This document shows, piece after piece, positions 39,555 through 50,900 of a DNA stretch of 64,000 nt; the first letter of the stretch is position 1; each line of letters starts with the position of its first letter. Below the pieces are notes generated by a model. That model was given only the letters and a program-made list of their open reading frames with translations. It made no database searches and had not been told where the DNA came from. Source of the stretch: Streptomyces alboniger. Its GTDB lineage: Bacteria > Actinomycetota > Actinomycetes > Streptomycetales > Streptomycetaceae. Location of the stretch: NCBI RefSeq assembly GCF_008704395.1, contig NZ_CP023695.1:1364001-1428000 (forward strand). Direction: 5' to 3'. Both the position numbers and the translations under genes were made by a program.

Positions 39555-40790
39555 TCAGCGCGGCGGCTTCGCCGGCTCCTGGTAGTGGTCGGCGACCACC
39601 CGCGCCATCGCGCCGTTCCTGTCGACGCCGACCTCCTTCGCCGAGAAGTAGATGTGCCCGCGCACCTCGCGGAAGCCCTCGGCGTAGGTGAGGTGGCGGG
39701 ACAGCTCCGCCGGGTCCTGCCAGGCCGCGGGCTGCGCCGGGTCGCCCGCCTTGTACAGCGCCTCACCGATGTACAGGCGTACGCCCGTGTCCCGCACGAC
39801 GTCGTTCCACCACGGGACCAGCTTGGCGTAGTCCGCCGCGGGGAAGCCGATGTTCCAGTACACCTGCGGCACGATGTAGTCGAGCCAGCCCTTCTTCACC
39901 CAGCCGCGCGTGTCCGCGTACAGATCGTCGTACGTCTGCACGCCTGCCCGGGTGTCCGAGCCGGTCGGGTCCGTCGCGATGTTGCGCCAGACCGCGAAGG
40001 GGCTGATCCCGAACTGGGTGCGCCCCCGGGTCTTCTTGATCCGGCCCGCCATCTCGCGCACCAGCCGGTCGATGTTGTCGCGCCGCCAGGAGGCACGGTC
40101 CGGGAAGCCGCCGCCGTAGCGCGCGAAGGCCTCGTCGTCGTCGAAGACCTGACCCGCGACGGGGTACGGGTAGAAGTAGTCGTCCCAGTGCACCGCGTCG
40201 AGCGGATAGCGGCGGACCGCGTCGAGCATCGCGTCCTGCACGAAGCGCCGCACCTCGGGCAGGCCCGGGTTGTAGTAGAGCTTCCCGCCGTACGGCACGA
40301 CCCAGTCGGGGTGCACGCGCGCGGGGTGCGAGGCGATCAGACGCGAGGGGTCGGTGTGATTGGCGATCCGGAAGGGGTTGAACCACGCGTGCAGCTCCAG
40401 GCCCCTGCGGTGCGCCTCCTCCACCGCGGTGCCCAGCGGGTCCCAGCCCGGGTCCTTGCCCTGCACACCGGTCAGGTACTCCGACCACGGCTCGTACCGC
40501 GAGGGCCACAGCGCGTCGGCGGTGGGCCGCACCTGGAAGACCACCGCGTTCAGTCTGCGGTTCACCGCGGAGTCCAGATAGGCCGTCAACTCGCTCCGCT
40601 GCTGCGCCGCGGGCAGGCCCGGCTTGGACGGCCAGTCGCGGTTGACGACGGTTGCCAGCCACATGGCCCGCAGCTCGCGCCGCTTCTTCGGGCGCCGGCC
40701 GGGGGCGGCTCCCGCGTCCCCCGCCGTCGCCAGGCCCGCGAGCGTCGCCGCGGCCACCACCGAGAAACCCCTGCGTGACATACGCCTCAT
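39555..40790 (-). CDS. Tat-exported GHL10/DUF187 family glycoside hydrolase
   Basis: 411 residues from ATG 40790 with GAGGGG seven bases upstream. Twin-arginine signal (MSRRGFSVVAAATLAG). The catalytic barrel begins ELRAMWLATVVNRDWPSK and holds DAVHWDDYFYPYP and FGISPFAVWRN, standard for the glycosyl-hydrolase-like 10 family. Probably acts on a cell-wall or extracellular polysaccharide. Exact bond unknown. Confidence 0.86.
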   Translation of the reverse strand: MRRMSRRGFSVVAAATLAGLATAGDAGAAPGRRPKKRRELRAMWLATVVNRDWPSKPGLPAAQQRSELTAYLDSAVNRRLNAVVFQVRPTADALWPSRYEPWSEYLTGVQGKDPGWDPLGTAVEEAHRRGLELHAWFNPFRIANHTDPSRLIASHPARVHPDWVVPYGGKLYYNPGLPEVRRFVQDAMLDAVRRYPLDAVHWDDYFYPYPVAGQVFDDDEAFARYGGGFPDRASWRRDNIDRLVREMAGRIKKTRGRTQFGISPFAVWRNIATDPTGSDTRAGVQTYDDLYADTRGWVKKGWLDYIVPQVYWNIGFPAADYAKLVPWWNDVVRDTGVRLYIGEALYKAGDPAQPAAWQDPAELSRHLTYAEGFREVRGHIYFSAKEVGVDRNGAMARVVADHYQEPAKPPR

Positions 40791-40964
40791 CTGTACGCCC
40801 CTCAGCTCGCTGTGTCCGGCACCCTTCGCCGGGTTGCCGCCAGCATGCCCGACCCGGCACGTCATGGACCCCCGGTTGCGGAGTAACGTTCACGGCCGAG
40901 GCAGGGACCGCATCCATACGGGGGACCGGACCCTGCCGTCCCATTGATCAGCGAAAGGCACGAG

Positions 40965-41837
40965 GTGACCGACTCCATGACCGATATCGCACGCGTCGGA
41001 GTGGTGGGCTGTGGCCAGATGGGCGCCGGAATCGCAGAGGTCTGCGCCCGCTCCGGACTGGATGTGAAGGTCGCGGAGACCACCGGCGAGGCGCTGGAGA
41101 TCGGCCGCACGCGGCTGTACAACTCGCTCTCCAAGGCCGCCGAGCGCGGCAAGATCTCCGAGGAGGAGCGGGACGCGACGCTGGCCCGTCTCAGCTTCAC
41201 CACCGACCTCGGCGAGTTCGCCGACCGTGACCTGGTCATCGAGGCCGTGGTGGAGAACGAGCAGGTCAAGACCGAGATCTTCCAGGTGCTCGACCAGGTG
41301 GTGACCCGGCAGGACGCGATCCTCGCCTCGAACACCTCCTCCATCCCGCTGGTGAAGCTGGCCGTCGCGACCTCGCGGCCCGACCAGGTCATCGGCATCC
41401 ACTTCTTCAACCCGGCGCCCGTGCAGCAGCTCGTCGAGCTGATCCCGGCGCTGACCACGTCCGAGGGCACCATCAGCCGGGCGCAGGTGATGGTCGAGAA
41501 GGTCCTCGGCAAGCACGCGATCCGCGCGCAGGACCGCTCGGGCTTCGTGGTGAACGCGCTGCTCATCCCGTATCTGCTCTCCGCGATCCGGATGTTCGAG
41601 TCGGGCATCGCGAGCCGTGAGGACATCGACAACGGCATGGAGATGGGCTGCGCCCACCCGATGGGCCCGCTCAAGCTCGCCGACCTCATCGGCCTGGACA
41701 CGGTCGCCTCGGTCGCCGACTCGATGTACGCCGAGTACAAGGAGCCGCTGTACGCCGCTCCCCCGCTGCTCCAGCGGATGGTGGACGCGGGCCGCCTCGG
41801 CCGCAAGACCGGCTCGGGCTTCTACACGTACGCCTGA
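40965..41837 (+). CDS. 3-hydroxybutyryl-CoA dehydrogenase
   Basis: 290 residues from GTG 40965, AAAGG just upstream; ATG 40977 is an alternative. NAD-binding GVVGCGQMGAGIAEVCA at the N-terminus, catalytic ASNTSS and HFFNPAPVQQLVEL with the active His, and C-terminal MEMGCAHPMGPLKLADLIGLD. It interconverts acetoacetyl-CoA and 3-hydroxybutyryl-CoA, for fatty-acid or butyryl-CoA (ethylmalonyl pathway) metabolism. Confidence 0.92.
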   Translation: MTDSMTDIARVGVVGCGQMGAGIAEVCARSGLDVKVAETTGEALEIGRTRLYNSLSKAAERGKISEEERDATLARLSFTTDLGEFADRDLVIEAVVENEQVKTEIFQVLDQVVTRQDAILASNTSSIPLVKLAVATSRPDQVIGIHFFNPAPVQQLVELIPALTTSEGTISRAQVMVEKVLGKHAIRAQDRSGFVVNALLIPYLLSAIRMFESGIASREDIDNGMEMGCAHPMGPLKLADLIGLDTVASVADSMYAEYKEPLYAAPPLLQRMVDAGRLGRKTGSGFYTYA

Positions 41838-41865
41838 CGCTCCCTCTGTGTTTGACGGGGTTGAC

Positions 41866-41895
41866 GGGCCCGGCACTCCTGTGAGTGCCGGGCCC
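41866..41895 (+). terminator. 13-bp perfect terminator after the dehydrogenase
   Basis: GGGCCCGGCACTC (41866-41878) and its exact complement (41883-41895) around CTGT, 28 bases past the stop. Confidence 0.85.
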
Positions 41896-42027
41896 GCGGC
41901 GTTCGCACACCGTGTGCGCGACGGGCTCGCATATGCCCATCGCACACTCTCCCGCCCCGTCCGCCAGGCGAGTTGACTTCCTGTGCGGATGAAGGGGGGA
42001 CGCGCCACTACAGAGAGGAGTGGACTC

Positions 42028-42285
42028 GTGACCACCGACGGCGAGAGTGCCGTGGTCCCTGAAGAGCTCGCCGAGTTACGCCGATGCCTGGACGTGGGCC
42101 TCGCCCGCGTCGACGGACGGCTGGCGTTGCTCACGCAGCATGACGAACAGACCGCCAAGAACGTGGAGGCCTTGGAGGCCAAGGTCGCCGCCTTGGAGCA
42201 CACGCGCTGGCCGCTCCCCACGATCGTCGCTCTCGCGGCGGTCGCGGCGTTCGCCGTGGCGCTCTGGCAGGCCCTCGGCCATTAG
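42028..42285 (+). CDS. Small tail-anchored coiled-coil protein with a TTA codon
   Basis: 85 residues from GTG 42028 with AGGAG eight bases upstream. About 50 residues of coiled helix (VDGRLALLTQHDEQTAKNVEALEAKVAALE) and a single C-terminal membrane helix (TIVALAAVAAFAVALWQAL). Codon 17 (42076-42078) is TTA, so translation may depend on bldA tRNA and be restricted to development. No family recognised. Its stop abuts the convergent Nudix stop. Confidence 0.75.
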   Translation: MTTDGESAVVPEELAELRRCLDVGLARVDGRLALLTQHDEQTAKNVEALEAKVAALEHTRWPLPTIVALAAVAAFAVALWQALGH

Positions 42286-42828
42286 CTAGCGCGCGTCCTG
42301 GCCGAGGCGCAGATGGTGCAGGAGGAGGAGCGCCGCGGCCATGTTGGCGGCCGGGACCTCCCCGCGGGCCACCATGTCGGGGACGAGCTTGAGAGGGACC
42401 CACTCGCGACGGTCCGACTCGAAGTCGTCCTCGGGATGGCCGACGTACGTCCCTTCGTCGGACCAGTAGATGTGATGCCGGGCGTCGGTGAGCCCGTTCG
42501 AGGGCTCGACGCTCATCAGGTGCCGCAGCGGGCCCGGCCGCCAGCCGGTCTCCTCCTCCATCTCGCGTGCCGCCGCGTACGCGATGTCCTCGCCGTCCTC
42601 GACGACGCCCGCCGCCAGCTCCCAGCCCCAGCTGTCGGTGATGAAGCGGTGCCGCCACAGCAGCAGTACTTCGTTGGCGTCGTTGACGACCGTGGCCACG
42701 GCGACGGGCCTCATCCGTATGAGGAAGTGGTCCAGATGCCGACCGTCGGGTAGTTCGACGTCTGCGAGATTGACGGTGAACCACCGATTTCCATATACAG
42801 TTTGTTCGCTCTGTTTCGTCCACTGCAC
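42286..42828 (-). CDS. Nudix hydrolase
   Basis: 180 residues, GTG start at 42828. The Nudix box is GVVEDGEDIAYAAAREMEEETGW, complete with the REXXEE core. The N-terminal domain and the GLTDARHHIYWSDEG region recall ADP-ribose pyrophosphatase-type enzymes. It cleaves a nucleoside diphosphate derivative; the specific substrate is unknown. Tail to tail with the 85-residue gene, stop codons touching (TAGCTA). Confidence 0.88.
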   Translation of the reverse strand: MQWTKQSEQTVYGNRWFTVNLADVELPDGRHLDHFLIRMRPVAVATVVNDANEVLLLWRHRFITDSWGWELAAGVVEDGEDIAYAAAREMEEETGWRPGPLRHLMSVEPSNGLTDARHHIYWSDEGTYVGHPEDDFESDRREWVPLKLVPDMVARGEVPAANMAAALLLLHHLRLGQDAR

Positions 42829-42902
42829 GGTTCTGCCACCTTCCGCCGAGTAGATGGCAATATCGCAGCAGGGCGAACCGTGGAGCAGTGGGCGTCAGGG
42901 GG

Positions 42903-44252
42903 TCACAGCGGCACCCGCAGCGCCCCGTCGATGAGTGCGGCCGCCTCGGCCGTGCCCGCGCAGTCGCTGCGGACCAGGTGCTCGCGCACCGCGCGCAGCC
43001 GGTCGCGCAGTCGCTGTGACTCCATCCCCCGTGCCTGCTCCGCCATTTGCACCGCGGTGGCCACCGCCTCGTCGGTGTTGCCCTGGCGCAGGTCGATCTG
43101 GCTGAGCATGGCGAGCCGGTGGACCCGGCCCCGGTCGTGCGCCGGGGTGTCCACGGCCGCCGCCGCGTGCTCCCGGGCGCCGGCCAGATCGCCGAGACTG
43201 AGCAGGGCCTCCGCCACTTGTACGTTGACGAGTCCGGGCTGGACATAACCCGTCTCGTCCGGCTCGCGGCCCCGCAGGATCCGCTCGGCCGCGGCCTCCG
43301 CACGCCTGATGCAGGAGAGCGCGCTCCTGCCGTCGCCCAGGTGCGCGTACGCCTTGGCCTGCATCGCGTACAGATCGGACGCGAGCGCGGGGGTGAGGTC
43401 GCGGCCCGCGGCCCGCAGCGCCGCCTCGGCGAACGCGACGGCCTGGCGGTACTCACGCATGAACAGGGACTGGTTGACCAGGAGCGCGATGACGTACGCC
43501 CCAAGTCCTCTGTCCCCGCTGGCCTTTGCCAGCCTCAGGGCCTGGTGGAAGTAACGCTGGGCGAGGCCGTGTGCGTCGGAGTCGTAGGCACAGATCCCCG
43601 CTATGGCCACCAGCCCGCCGGTGGACCGGTGCAGTTGACGCCCCGTCTCGTCGGTGTAGCTGCCGCGCAGGAGCGGCGCGGCCTCCGCGTTGAGGAAGCC
43701 GACGATGCGGGTGCGGGTCGCGATGCCGCCGGCCTTGCGGTACATCTGCTCGTAGTGGGCGCGGGCCGCGCGCATCATCTCGATGTCGGCCGTGCTGACG
43801 GGGTGGCGTCCGCCGCGGGAGACGTCGACGTCCTCGGGCGGGTTCTCCCACTCCCAGACCGGCATCACCGCGGGCGTGCCGGTGACCGCGGGCGCGCCGA
43901 GCAGATGGGGGCGCTGCTGTTCGTCCGAGCGCCACAGCGCGGTGGCCCGCTCCACGAAACCGGAGAGCGTGGAGGAGGCCGAGCCGACGTGGGCGGCGGG
44001 GACACCGGGCAGCCCGAGGCCGATGTCGTCGAGGGTGACGGGCCGTTGCAGCCGGGCGGCGAGCACCTCGCAGATCAGGTCGGGGACCTGGCCGCGCGGA
44101 CGCTGGCCCTTCAACCAGCGGGATACGGCGGTGTGTTCGTAGCGCAGCGCGAGGCCTCTGGACTTCCCGGCCTGGTTCACATGTGCGGCAAGTCCCGCGT
44201 GCGAGATGCCCGCTTCGTCGAGGATCGCGTCGAGCAAGGTGTTGGGCTGCAT
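42903..44252 (-). CDS. HTH-TPR transcriptional regulator (NsdA-like layout)
   Basis: 449 residues. N-terminal XRE-type HTH (LLDAILDEAGISHAGLAAHVNQAG ... HTAVSRWLKGQRPRG), then a long array of TPR-like helical pairs (about 130-440; for example AQRYFHQALRLAKASGDRGLGAYV). This layout matches the Streptomyces regulators related to NsdA, which control differentiation and antibiotic production. A palindrome 47 bases upstream may be its own operator. Confidence 0.8.
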   Translation of the reverse strand: MQPNTLLDAILDEAGISHAGLAAHVNQAGKSRGLALRYEHTAVSRWLKGQRPRGQVPDLICEVLAARLQRPVTLDDIGLGLPGVPAAHVGSASSTLSGFVERATALWRSDEQQRPHLLGAPAVTGTPAVMPVWEWENPPEDVDVSRGGRHPVSTADIEMMRAARAHYEQMYRKAGGIATRTRIVGFLNAEAAPLLRGSYTDETGRQLHRSTGGLVAIAGICAYDSDAHGLAQRYFHQALRLAKASGDRGLGAYVIALLVNQSLFMREYRQAVAFAEAALRAAGRDLTPALASDLYAMQAKAYAHLGDGRSALSCIRRAEAAAERILRGREPDETGYVQPGLVNVQVAEALLSLGDLAGAREHAAAAVDTPAHDRGRVHRLAMLSQIDLRQGNTDEAVATAVQMAEQARGMESQRLRDRLRAVREHLVRSDCAGTAEAAALIDGALRVPL

Positions 44253-44298
44253 GAATGCCCTCCGGTGGCTCGGTGCTGTTCAGGGTAGTGGAGGTGCC

Positions 44299-44315
44299 TT
44301 CACACGGGGTGTGAA
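44299..44315 (-). promoter_or_regulatory. Palindrome upstream of the HTH-TPR regulator
   Basis: TTCACAC-ggg-GTGTGAA, a perfect 7-bp inverted repeat, 47 bases before the regulator start. TACCCT about 15 bases further downstream is a plausible -10, so the site would sit over the promoter. Confidence 0.5.
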
Positions 44316-44395
44316 CGGAGTGCTCGGATCCGGGGGGTGTGCGCTCTGCCGCGCACCGTGTGGGATCGCTTGACTGGGGGACCTCGCCAGTCGAG

Positions 44396-44417
44396 GAGGC
44401 CGGCGGGCCGCCGGCTC
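44396..44417 (-). terminator. GC-rich hairpin downstream of the phosphatase gene
   Basis: CCGGCGG/CCGCCGG core with GAG/CTC flanks (one bulged G), about 110 bases past the phosphatase stop. No U tract; weak evidence only. Confidence 0.35.
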
Positions 44418-44528
44418 CCCCCTCCACAGTGCGGCGGCCCTCACCGGCGCCGTCCGTCCCGCCGTCTGCCCGACAACTCCATGGCGGGGCGGACGGCACA
44501 TCGCCGGTCCGCCCTCGCCCGAGGGGCC

Positions 44529-45722
44529 TCAGCTCATGGTGCGGGCGCGTCGCTCCGTCTCCGGGTGCTGGACAGGGACCCTCTTGCGGTCGTTGCGCAG
44601 GACGAGCAGCGCCGCGTCGTCGGCCGGCAACCGGCCGGTGTGGCGCAGGAGTTCGTCGTAGACCACGCGGATGAGGTTCTGCGGTGACACCGGCTGGACG
44701 CGGGCGGCCTCGGTGAGCGTCGCCTGGAGCGGGAAGAACTCCCCCGCCGCGTCGCGCGCGTCCTCCATGCCGTCCGTGTGCAGGACGAGTGCCTCACCGG
44801 GCAGCAGCCGGCCGCAGTGCAGCACGGGCAGCTCGGCGGGGAGCGGGAAGGGGCCGAGCGGCGGCAGCGGATCGGCGTCGGTCAGCGGCCGGGCCTGGCC
44901 GCTCAGCAGAAAGGGCCAGGGGTGGCCGCAGTTGAGTGCGGAGATCTCACCGAGCTGGCCGATCTCCAGGAGGAGTACGGTGACGAACTCCTCGGCCAGC
45001 GGGCTCTCCGGTGCGGCCCCGCCGTTCGCGGGGTGCTCCGCGCGGGAGCGCTCCCGCAGGTGGCGCCCGAGCGCACGCTCCAACCGCCGCATCAGCAGGG
45101 GGAGTTCTGGCTCGTCGTGCGCGGCCTCGCGGAAGCTGCCGAGGACGGCGGCGACGGTTGCGATGGCGGCGAGGCCGTGCCCCCGGACGTCTCCCATGAT
45201 GACGCGGACGCCGTGCTCGGTGGCGGTCACCTCGTACAGATCGCCGCCGACGGTCGCGCCGTGCGAGGCGGAGAGCCGTCCGGCGGCGAGGGCGAGGCCC
45301 TCGGTGCGGGGCGGCAGCGGTCTCAGGAGCACGTTCTGCGCGGCGCCCGCGACCTCGCGCATCTGCCGCAACTCCCGCAGCAGCGCCCCGCGGACGTGCA
45401 GGACGAGCCCGGTCCCGACGGCGAAGAAGACCGCGCTGCTGACGATCCGCGCGCCCATGCCGTCCTGCTGGGCGAGCGGGCAGGCCAGTTTGTACGTGAT
45501 GGCGACGGCGCCCCACACCGTGGGCAGGCCCACCGTCAGCGCGCGGCGGAACCGCTTGCGCTCCACCCGGGGAAGCGGCCGAGGCGCCGCCCGGGAGTCT
45601 CTGAGACGGACGAACGGGCCTTTGCCGCGGCGTCGTCCTCTGTCTCGGTGCCGGGGACCACAGCCCCGCAGCCTCGCCCCGAGCATCGTCCGGCGGGGAG
45701 CCCCAGCCTTGGTACGGATCAT
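44529..45722 (-). CDS. Membrane-bound PP2C (SpoIIE-type) serine/threonine phosphatase
   Basis: About 397 residues from ATG 45722; the longer frame to 45851 would read through the pheT terminator hairpin and is rejected. An Arg-rich head, two membrane helices (VGLPTVWGAVAITYKLACPL and IVSSAVFFAVGTGLVLHV), then a SpoIIE/RsbU catalytic domain with MGDVRGHGLAA and the C-terminal DDAALLVLRND metal site. It probably dephosphorylates an anti-sigma factor antagonist. No partner gene is adjacent. Confidence 0.82.
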   Translation of the reverse strand: MIRTKAGAPRRTMLGARLRGCGPRHRDRGRRRGKGPFVRLRDSRAAPRPLPRVERKRFRRALTVGLPTVWGAVAITYKLACPLAQQDGMGARIVSSAVFFAVGTGLVLHVRGALLRELRQMREVAGAAQNVLLRPLPPRTEGLALAAGRLSASHGATVGGDLYEVTATEHGVRVIMGDVRGHGLAAIATVAAVLGSFREAAHDEPELPLLMRRLERALGRHLRERSRAEHPANGGAAPESPLAEEFVTVLLLEIGQLGEISALNCGHPWPFLLSGQARPLTDADPLPPLGPFPLPAELPVLHCGRLLPGEALVLHTDGMEDARDAAGEFFPLQATLTEAARVQPVSPQNLIRVVYDELLRHTGRLPADDAALLVLRNDRKRVPVQHPETERRARTMS

Positions 45723-45840
45723 GCCGACGGCCCCCCTAAGGCCCCGTTCAGCGCGCAGGCCGACCCCTACGGCCGGACTGATTCTGTCGACCGAGTGACC
45801 CGATTGGGCCAGGGTGAAGCCAGTTGTCACCCTAACGAGT

Positions 45841-45874
45841 GAGGGGCTCATCCGATGATCCGGATGAGCCCCTC
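45841..45874 (-). terminator. 14-bp perfect terminator after pheT
   Basis: GAGGGGCTCATCCG (45841-45854) and its exact complement (45861-45874) around a 6-base loop, 43 bases past the pheT stop. Confidence 0.88.
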
Positions 45875-45916
45875 TATGCGCCTGAATGTGCGCCTCTTGG
45901 CGCCTACGGACGGTGA

Positions 45917-48426
45917 CTACGCTCCGCGCAGCACCGCGCCCGTGCGCTCGGCCGCCAGGGCGACGGCCGCGTCGCGGGCCGCGGAGGCCTCGTCGACGGT
46001 CAGCGTGCGATCGGCCGCGCGGAAGCGCAGCGCGTACGCGAGGGACTTCTTGCCCTCGCCGATCTGGTCGCCCTCGAAGACGTCGAACAGGCGGATGGAC
46101 TCCAGGAGTTCACCCGCGCCGCCGGTCAGGTAGTACTCGACCACGGCGGCCGGCACCTCCTTGTCGACGACCAGCGCGACATCCTGAGTGGCCACCGGGA
46201 AGGCGGAGATGCGCGGTGCGCGCAGCGTCCCCTCACCGGCCTGCTCCAGGCGGTCCAGGTCCAGCTCCATCGCGCAGGTGCGGACGGGCAGGCCGAACGC
46301 CTTGACGACGCGCGGGTGCAGTTCGCCCGCGTGGCCGACGGAGACGATGTCGCCGTCGATGACGACCTTCAGCTCGGCGCAGCGGCCCGGGTGCCAGGGG
46401 CCGTACTGGCCCTGGTCGACGATGAGTTCGGCACCGGCCTCGCGGGCGAGGGTGCGGGCCGCCTCGACGGCGTCCGCCCAGTCGGCCGGGCGGCCCTTGC
46501 CCCACCAGCCGGCCTGCTCGCGGGCGCCCGCGAGGACGACGGCGGCGTGCCGGGGCTGGACGGGCAGCGCGTCGGTGAGGGACGCGATCTCCTCGTCGGT
46601 GGGACGCCTGTCGACGGGCAGCCGCACGGCGGCCTTGAGCTGCTCCCGGGGGTGGAAGACAAGACCCGTCTCGAAGAGCGCCAGGTCGTGGCTGCCCCGC
46701 CCGTCGTTGCGGCGCAGCGCGGAGAGCAGCCCCGGCAGCAGCGTCGTACGGAGGGCGGGCTCCTCGTCCGAGAGCGGGTTGACGAGCTTGACCACGCGGC
46801 GGTTCGGGTCGTCCGCCTCCAGGCCGAGCTGGTCGAACACGTTCTCGCCGATGAAGGGGTAGCTCAGCGCTTCCACGTACCCGGCACCGGCCAGCGCGCG
46901 CCCGACGCGGCGGTGCAGGCGCTGCCGCTCGGTCAGGCCGCGGCCCGCGGGGGGCTTCGGCAGGGTCGAGGGGAGGTTCTCGTATCCCTCCAGGCGGATG
47001 ACCTCTTCGGCGAGGTCGTTCGGCTCCGCCAGGTCGGGGCGCCACGACGGCACGGTGACGGTCAGGTCGTCCTGGCCGTACACGTCGCAGCCGACCTGCT
47101 GAAGGCGGCGTACGACGGTCTCGCGGCCGTAGGTGACACCGGCGACCTTGTCGGGGTGGTCGGCGGGCATGGTGATCGTGTGCGGCGCGCTGGGGGCGAT
47201 GATCTCGGTGACACCGGCCTCGGCGGTGCCGCCCGCGAGCAGGACCAGCAGGTCGACGGTCCGCTGGGCGGCGGCCGACGCGGCCTGCGGGTCGACGCCG
47301 CGCTCGTAGCGCTTGGCGGCCTCGGAGCCCAGCTTGTGGCGGCGCGCGGTACGGGCGATGGAGAGCGCGTCGAAGTGCGCGGCCTCGATGACGACGTCGG
47401 TGGTGCCGCCCTCTTCGTCGTGGTCCGCGATCTCGGTGTTGGCGCCGCCCATGACGCCCGCGAGGCCGATGGGCCCGCGCTCGTCGGTGATCACCAGGTC
47501 CTCGGCGTCGAGGACGCGCTTGGCGCCGTCGAGCGTCGTGAACTTCTCGCCCTGCTCGGCCCGGCGCACGCCGATCCTCCCCTGGACGCGGGAGCGGTCG
47601 TACGTGTGCAGGGGCTGGCCCAGCTCCAGCATCACGTAGTTCGCGACGTCGACGGTGAGCGAGACGGGGCGCATCCCGGCCTTCTGGAGGCGCCGCTTGA
47701 GCCAGATCGGCGAGCGGGCCTCGGGCTGGAGGCCGGTGACGGTGCGCGCGGTGAAGCGGTCGCAGCCGAGCGGGTCGCTGATCTTGACGGGGTACCCGAA
47801 GGAGTTCGGCGCGGGCACGTCGAGCAGCGCCGGATCGCGCAGCGGCAGGCCGTAGGCGACGGCGGTCTCGCGGGCGACGCCGCGCATCGACAGGGCGTAG
47901 CCGCGGTCGGGCGTGACGGCGATGTCCAGGACCTCGTCGACCAGTTCGAGCAGCTCGATGGCGTCGGTGCCGGCCTCGTGCTCGGGCGGCAGCACGATGA
48001 TGCCGCCGCTGCCGTCGTCGCCCATGCCCAGCTCGTCGCCGGAGCAGATCATGCCGTGCGAGGTCTTGCCGTACGTCTTGCGGGCGGCGATCGCGAAGTC
48101 GCCGGGCAGAACGGCGCCGGGCAGGACCACGACGACCTTGTCGCCGACGGCGAAGTTGCGGGCGCCGCAGACGATCTCCTGCGGCTCGCCGGTGCCGTTG
48201 GCGGTGCCGACGTCGACGGTGCAGAAGCGAATGGGCTTCTTGAAGCCCTCCAGCTCCTCGATGGTCAGGACCTTGCCCACGACGAGCGGGCCCTTGAGGC
48301 CGGTGCCGAGCTGCTCGACCGTCTCGACCTCCAGGCCGACCTCGATGAGCTTGGCCTGCACGTCACGGCCGGTCTCGGTGGCGGGGAGGTCGACGTACTC
48401 CCGCAGCCAGGAAAGCGGGACCCGCA

Positions 48427-48427
<1 letters not shown>
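45917..48427 (-). CDS. pheT: Phenylalanyl-tRNA synthetase beta chain
   Basis: 836 residues, the usual length. N-terminal EMAP/OB tRNA-binding domain (about 40-150: [22 protein letters not shown]), B3/B4 editing domain with [19 protein letters not shown]5 (about 400-475) and the C-terminal anticodon-binding FDX-ACB domain ending [10 protein letters not shown]. Forms the alpha2-beta2 enzyme with PheS. Its start shares a base with the pheS stop (TGATG), so the two subunits are made in fixed ratio. Confidence 0.97.
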
Positions 48428-49722
<1,295 letters not shown>

Positions 49723-49728
<6 letters not shown>

Positions 49729-50862
49729 GAGATACGCCGGGGCCCCCACGGGCAACGTAAATCGGAACTCGGCACCGCCGCCGGGCGCGCGGCCGACGGT
49801 GATCGTCCCGCCGTGCGCCTCCACGATGCCCTTCACGATGTACAACCCCAGTCCTGTCCCGCCGCGCTTGCTGCCCCGCCAGAAGCGGGTGAAGACGCGG
49901 CCCATCGACTCCTCCGGAATGCCGGGGCCCTCGTCGCTCACGGTGACGGCGGTCTCGGCGCCGCCCCGCTCGCGCGAGGACGAGAAAGGGGCCACGTCGA
50001 TGGTGACGGTTCCCTCGCCGTGCCGCACCGCATTTTCCAGGAGGTTGCTGAGCACCTGGTCGATCTTGTCGGGGTCCGCCCAGAGGTCGGGCAGCGGCCG
50101 CTGGAGGCGCAGGAGGAAGCGGTCGGCGTCCTGGCCCGAGGCGACGTGCGCCTGGATGTGCCGGCCGACGGCCGCACCTATGTCGACGGGCTGGCGGCGC
50201 AGTTCGAGCCGTCCGGAGTCGATGCGGGAGATGTCGAGAAGCTCCGCGATCAGCCGGGTGACGCGGTCGGCGTCGGCGTCGACGGTCTCCAGCATCAGCT
50301 TCTTCTGGTCGTCCGTGAACCGCTCCCACTTGGCGAGCAGCGTGGCCGTGAATCCCTTGACGGAGGTGAGGGGGGAGCGCAGCTCGTGGGCGACGGTGGC
50401 GATCAGTTCGGCGTGGCTGCGCTCGGTGCGGCGGCGGGCGTCGGTGTCGCGGAGGGAGACGATGACGCGGCGCACGGGCCCGGTGCGGGCGGTGCGCAGA
50501 TAGCGGGCGGAGACGAGGACCTCGCGGCCGCCCGGCAGCAGCAGATTGCGCTCGGGCTGGCCGACGCGGATGGCGAGGCCTCCGTAGGGATCGGTCAGCT
50601 GCCACCAGCGGCGGCCTTCCAGGTCCTCTAAGGGAAGGGCGCGCTCCAGGGGCGCGCCGATGGCGTCGTCGGCCTGAACGGCGGTGATCCGCGCGGCGGC
50701 CGCGTTGAAGCAGATGATCCGGCCCGTCTCGTCCGCGACGACGAGCCCGTCGGGCAGCTCGTCGGGGTCGAGTCCGAGGTCGCCGAGATCACCGTGACCG
50801 CAGTCCGCGCGAGCACGGACGATGTCCTGTACTCCCGGTGCTCTGCTCGTGCCGACGCTCAT
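49723..50862 (-). CDS. Soluble PAS-domain histidine kinase
   Basis: 379 residues with no membrane segment. PAS domain (about 30-140: LPDGLVVADETGRIICFNAAAARITAV), HisKA with the phospho-His in VAHELRSPLTSVKGF (about 160), and HATPase_c with N box NLLENAVRHGEG and GTGLGLYIVKGIVEAHGG. No response regulator gene is next to it, so the partner is elsewhere. Cytoplasmic sensing, possibly of redox or an internal ligand. Confidence 0.9.
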
Positions 50863-50900
50863 TCCCCGTACCCCACCTCTCGGACTGGGCCGTCACCCTA

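Noticed and set aside
44529..45851. Longer N-terminus for the PP2C phosphatase starting at 45851
   Set aside because: It would place the start inside the strong pheT terminator hairpin (45841-45874) and add Arg-rich, unconserved sequence.
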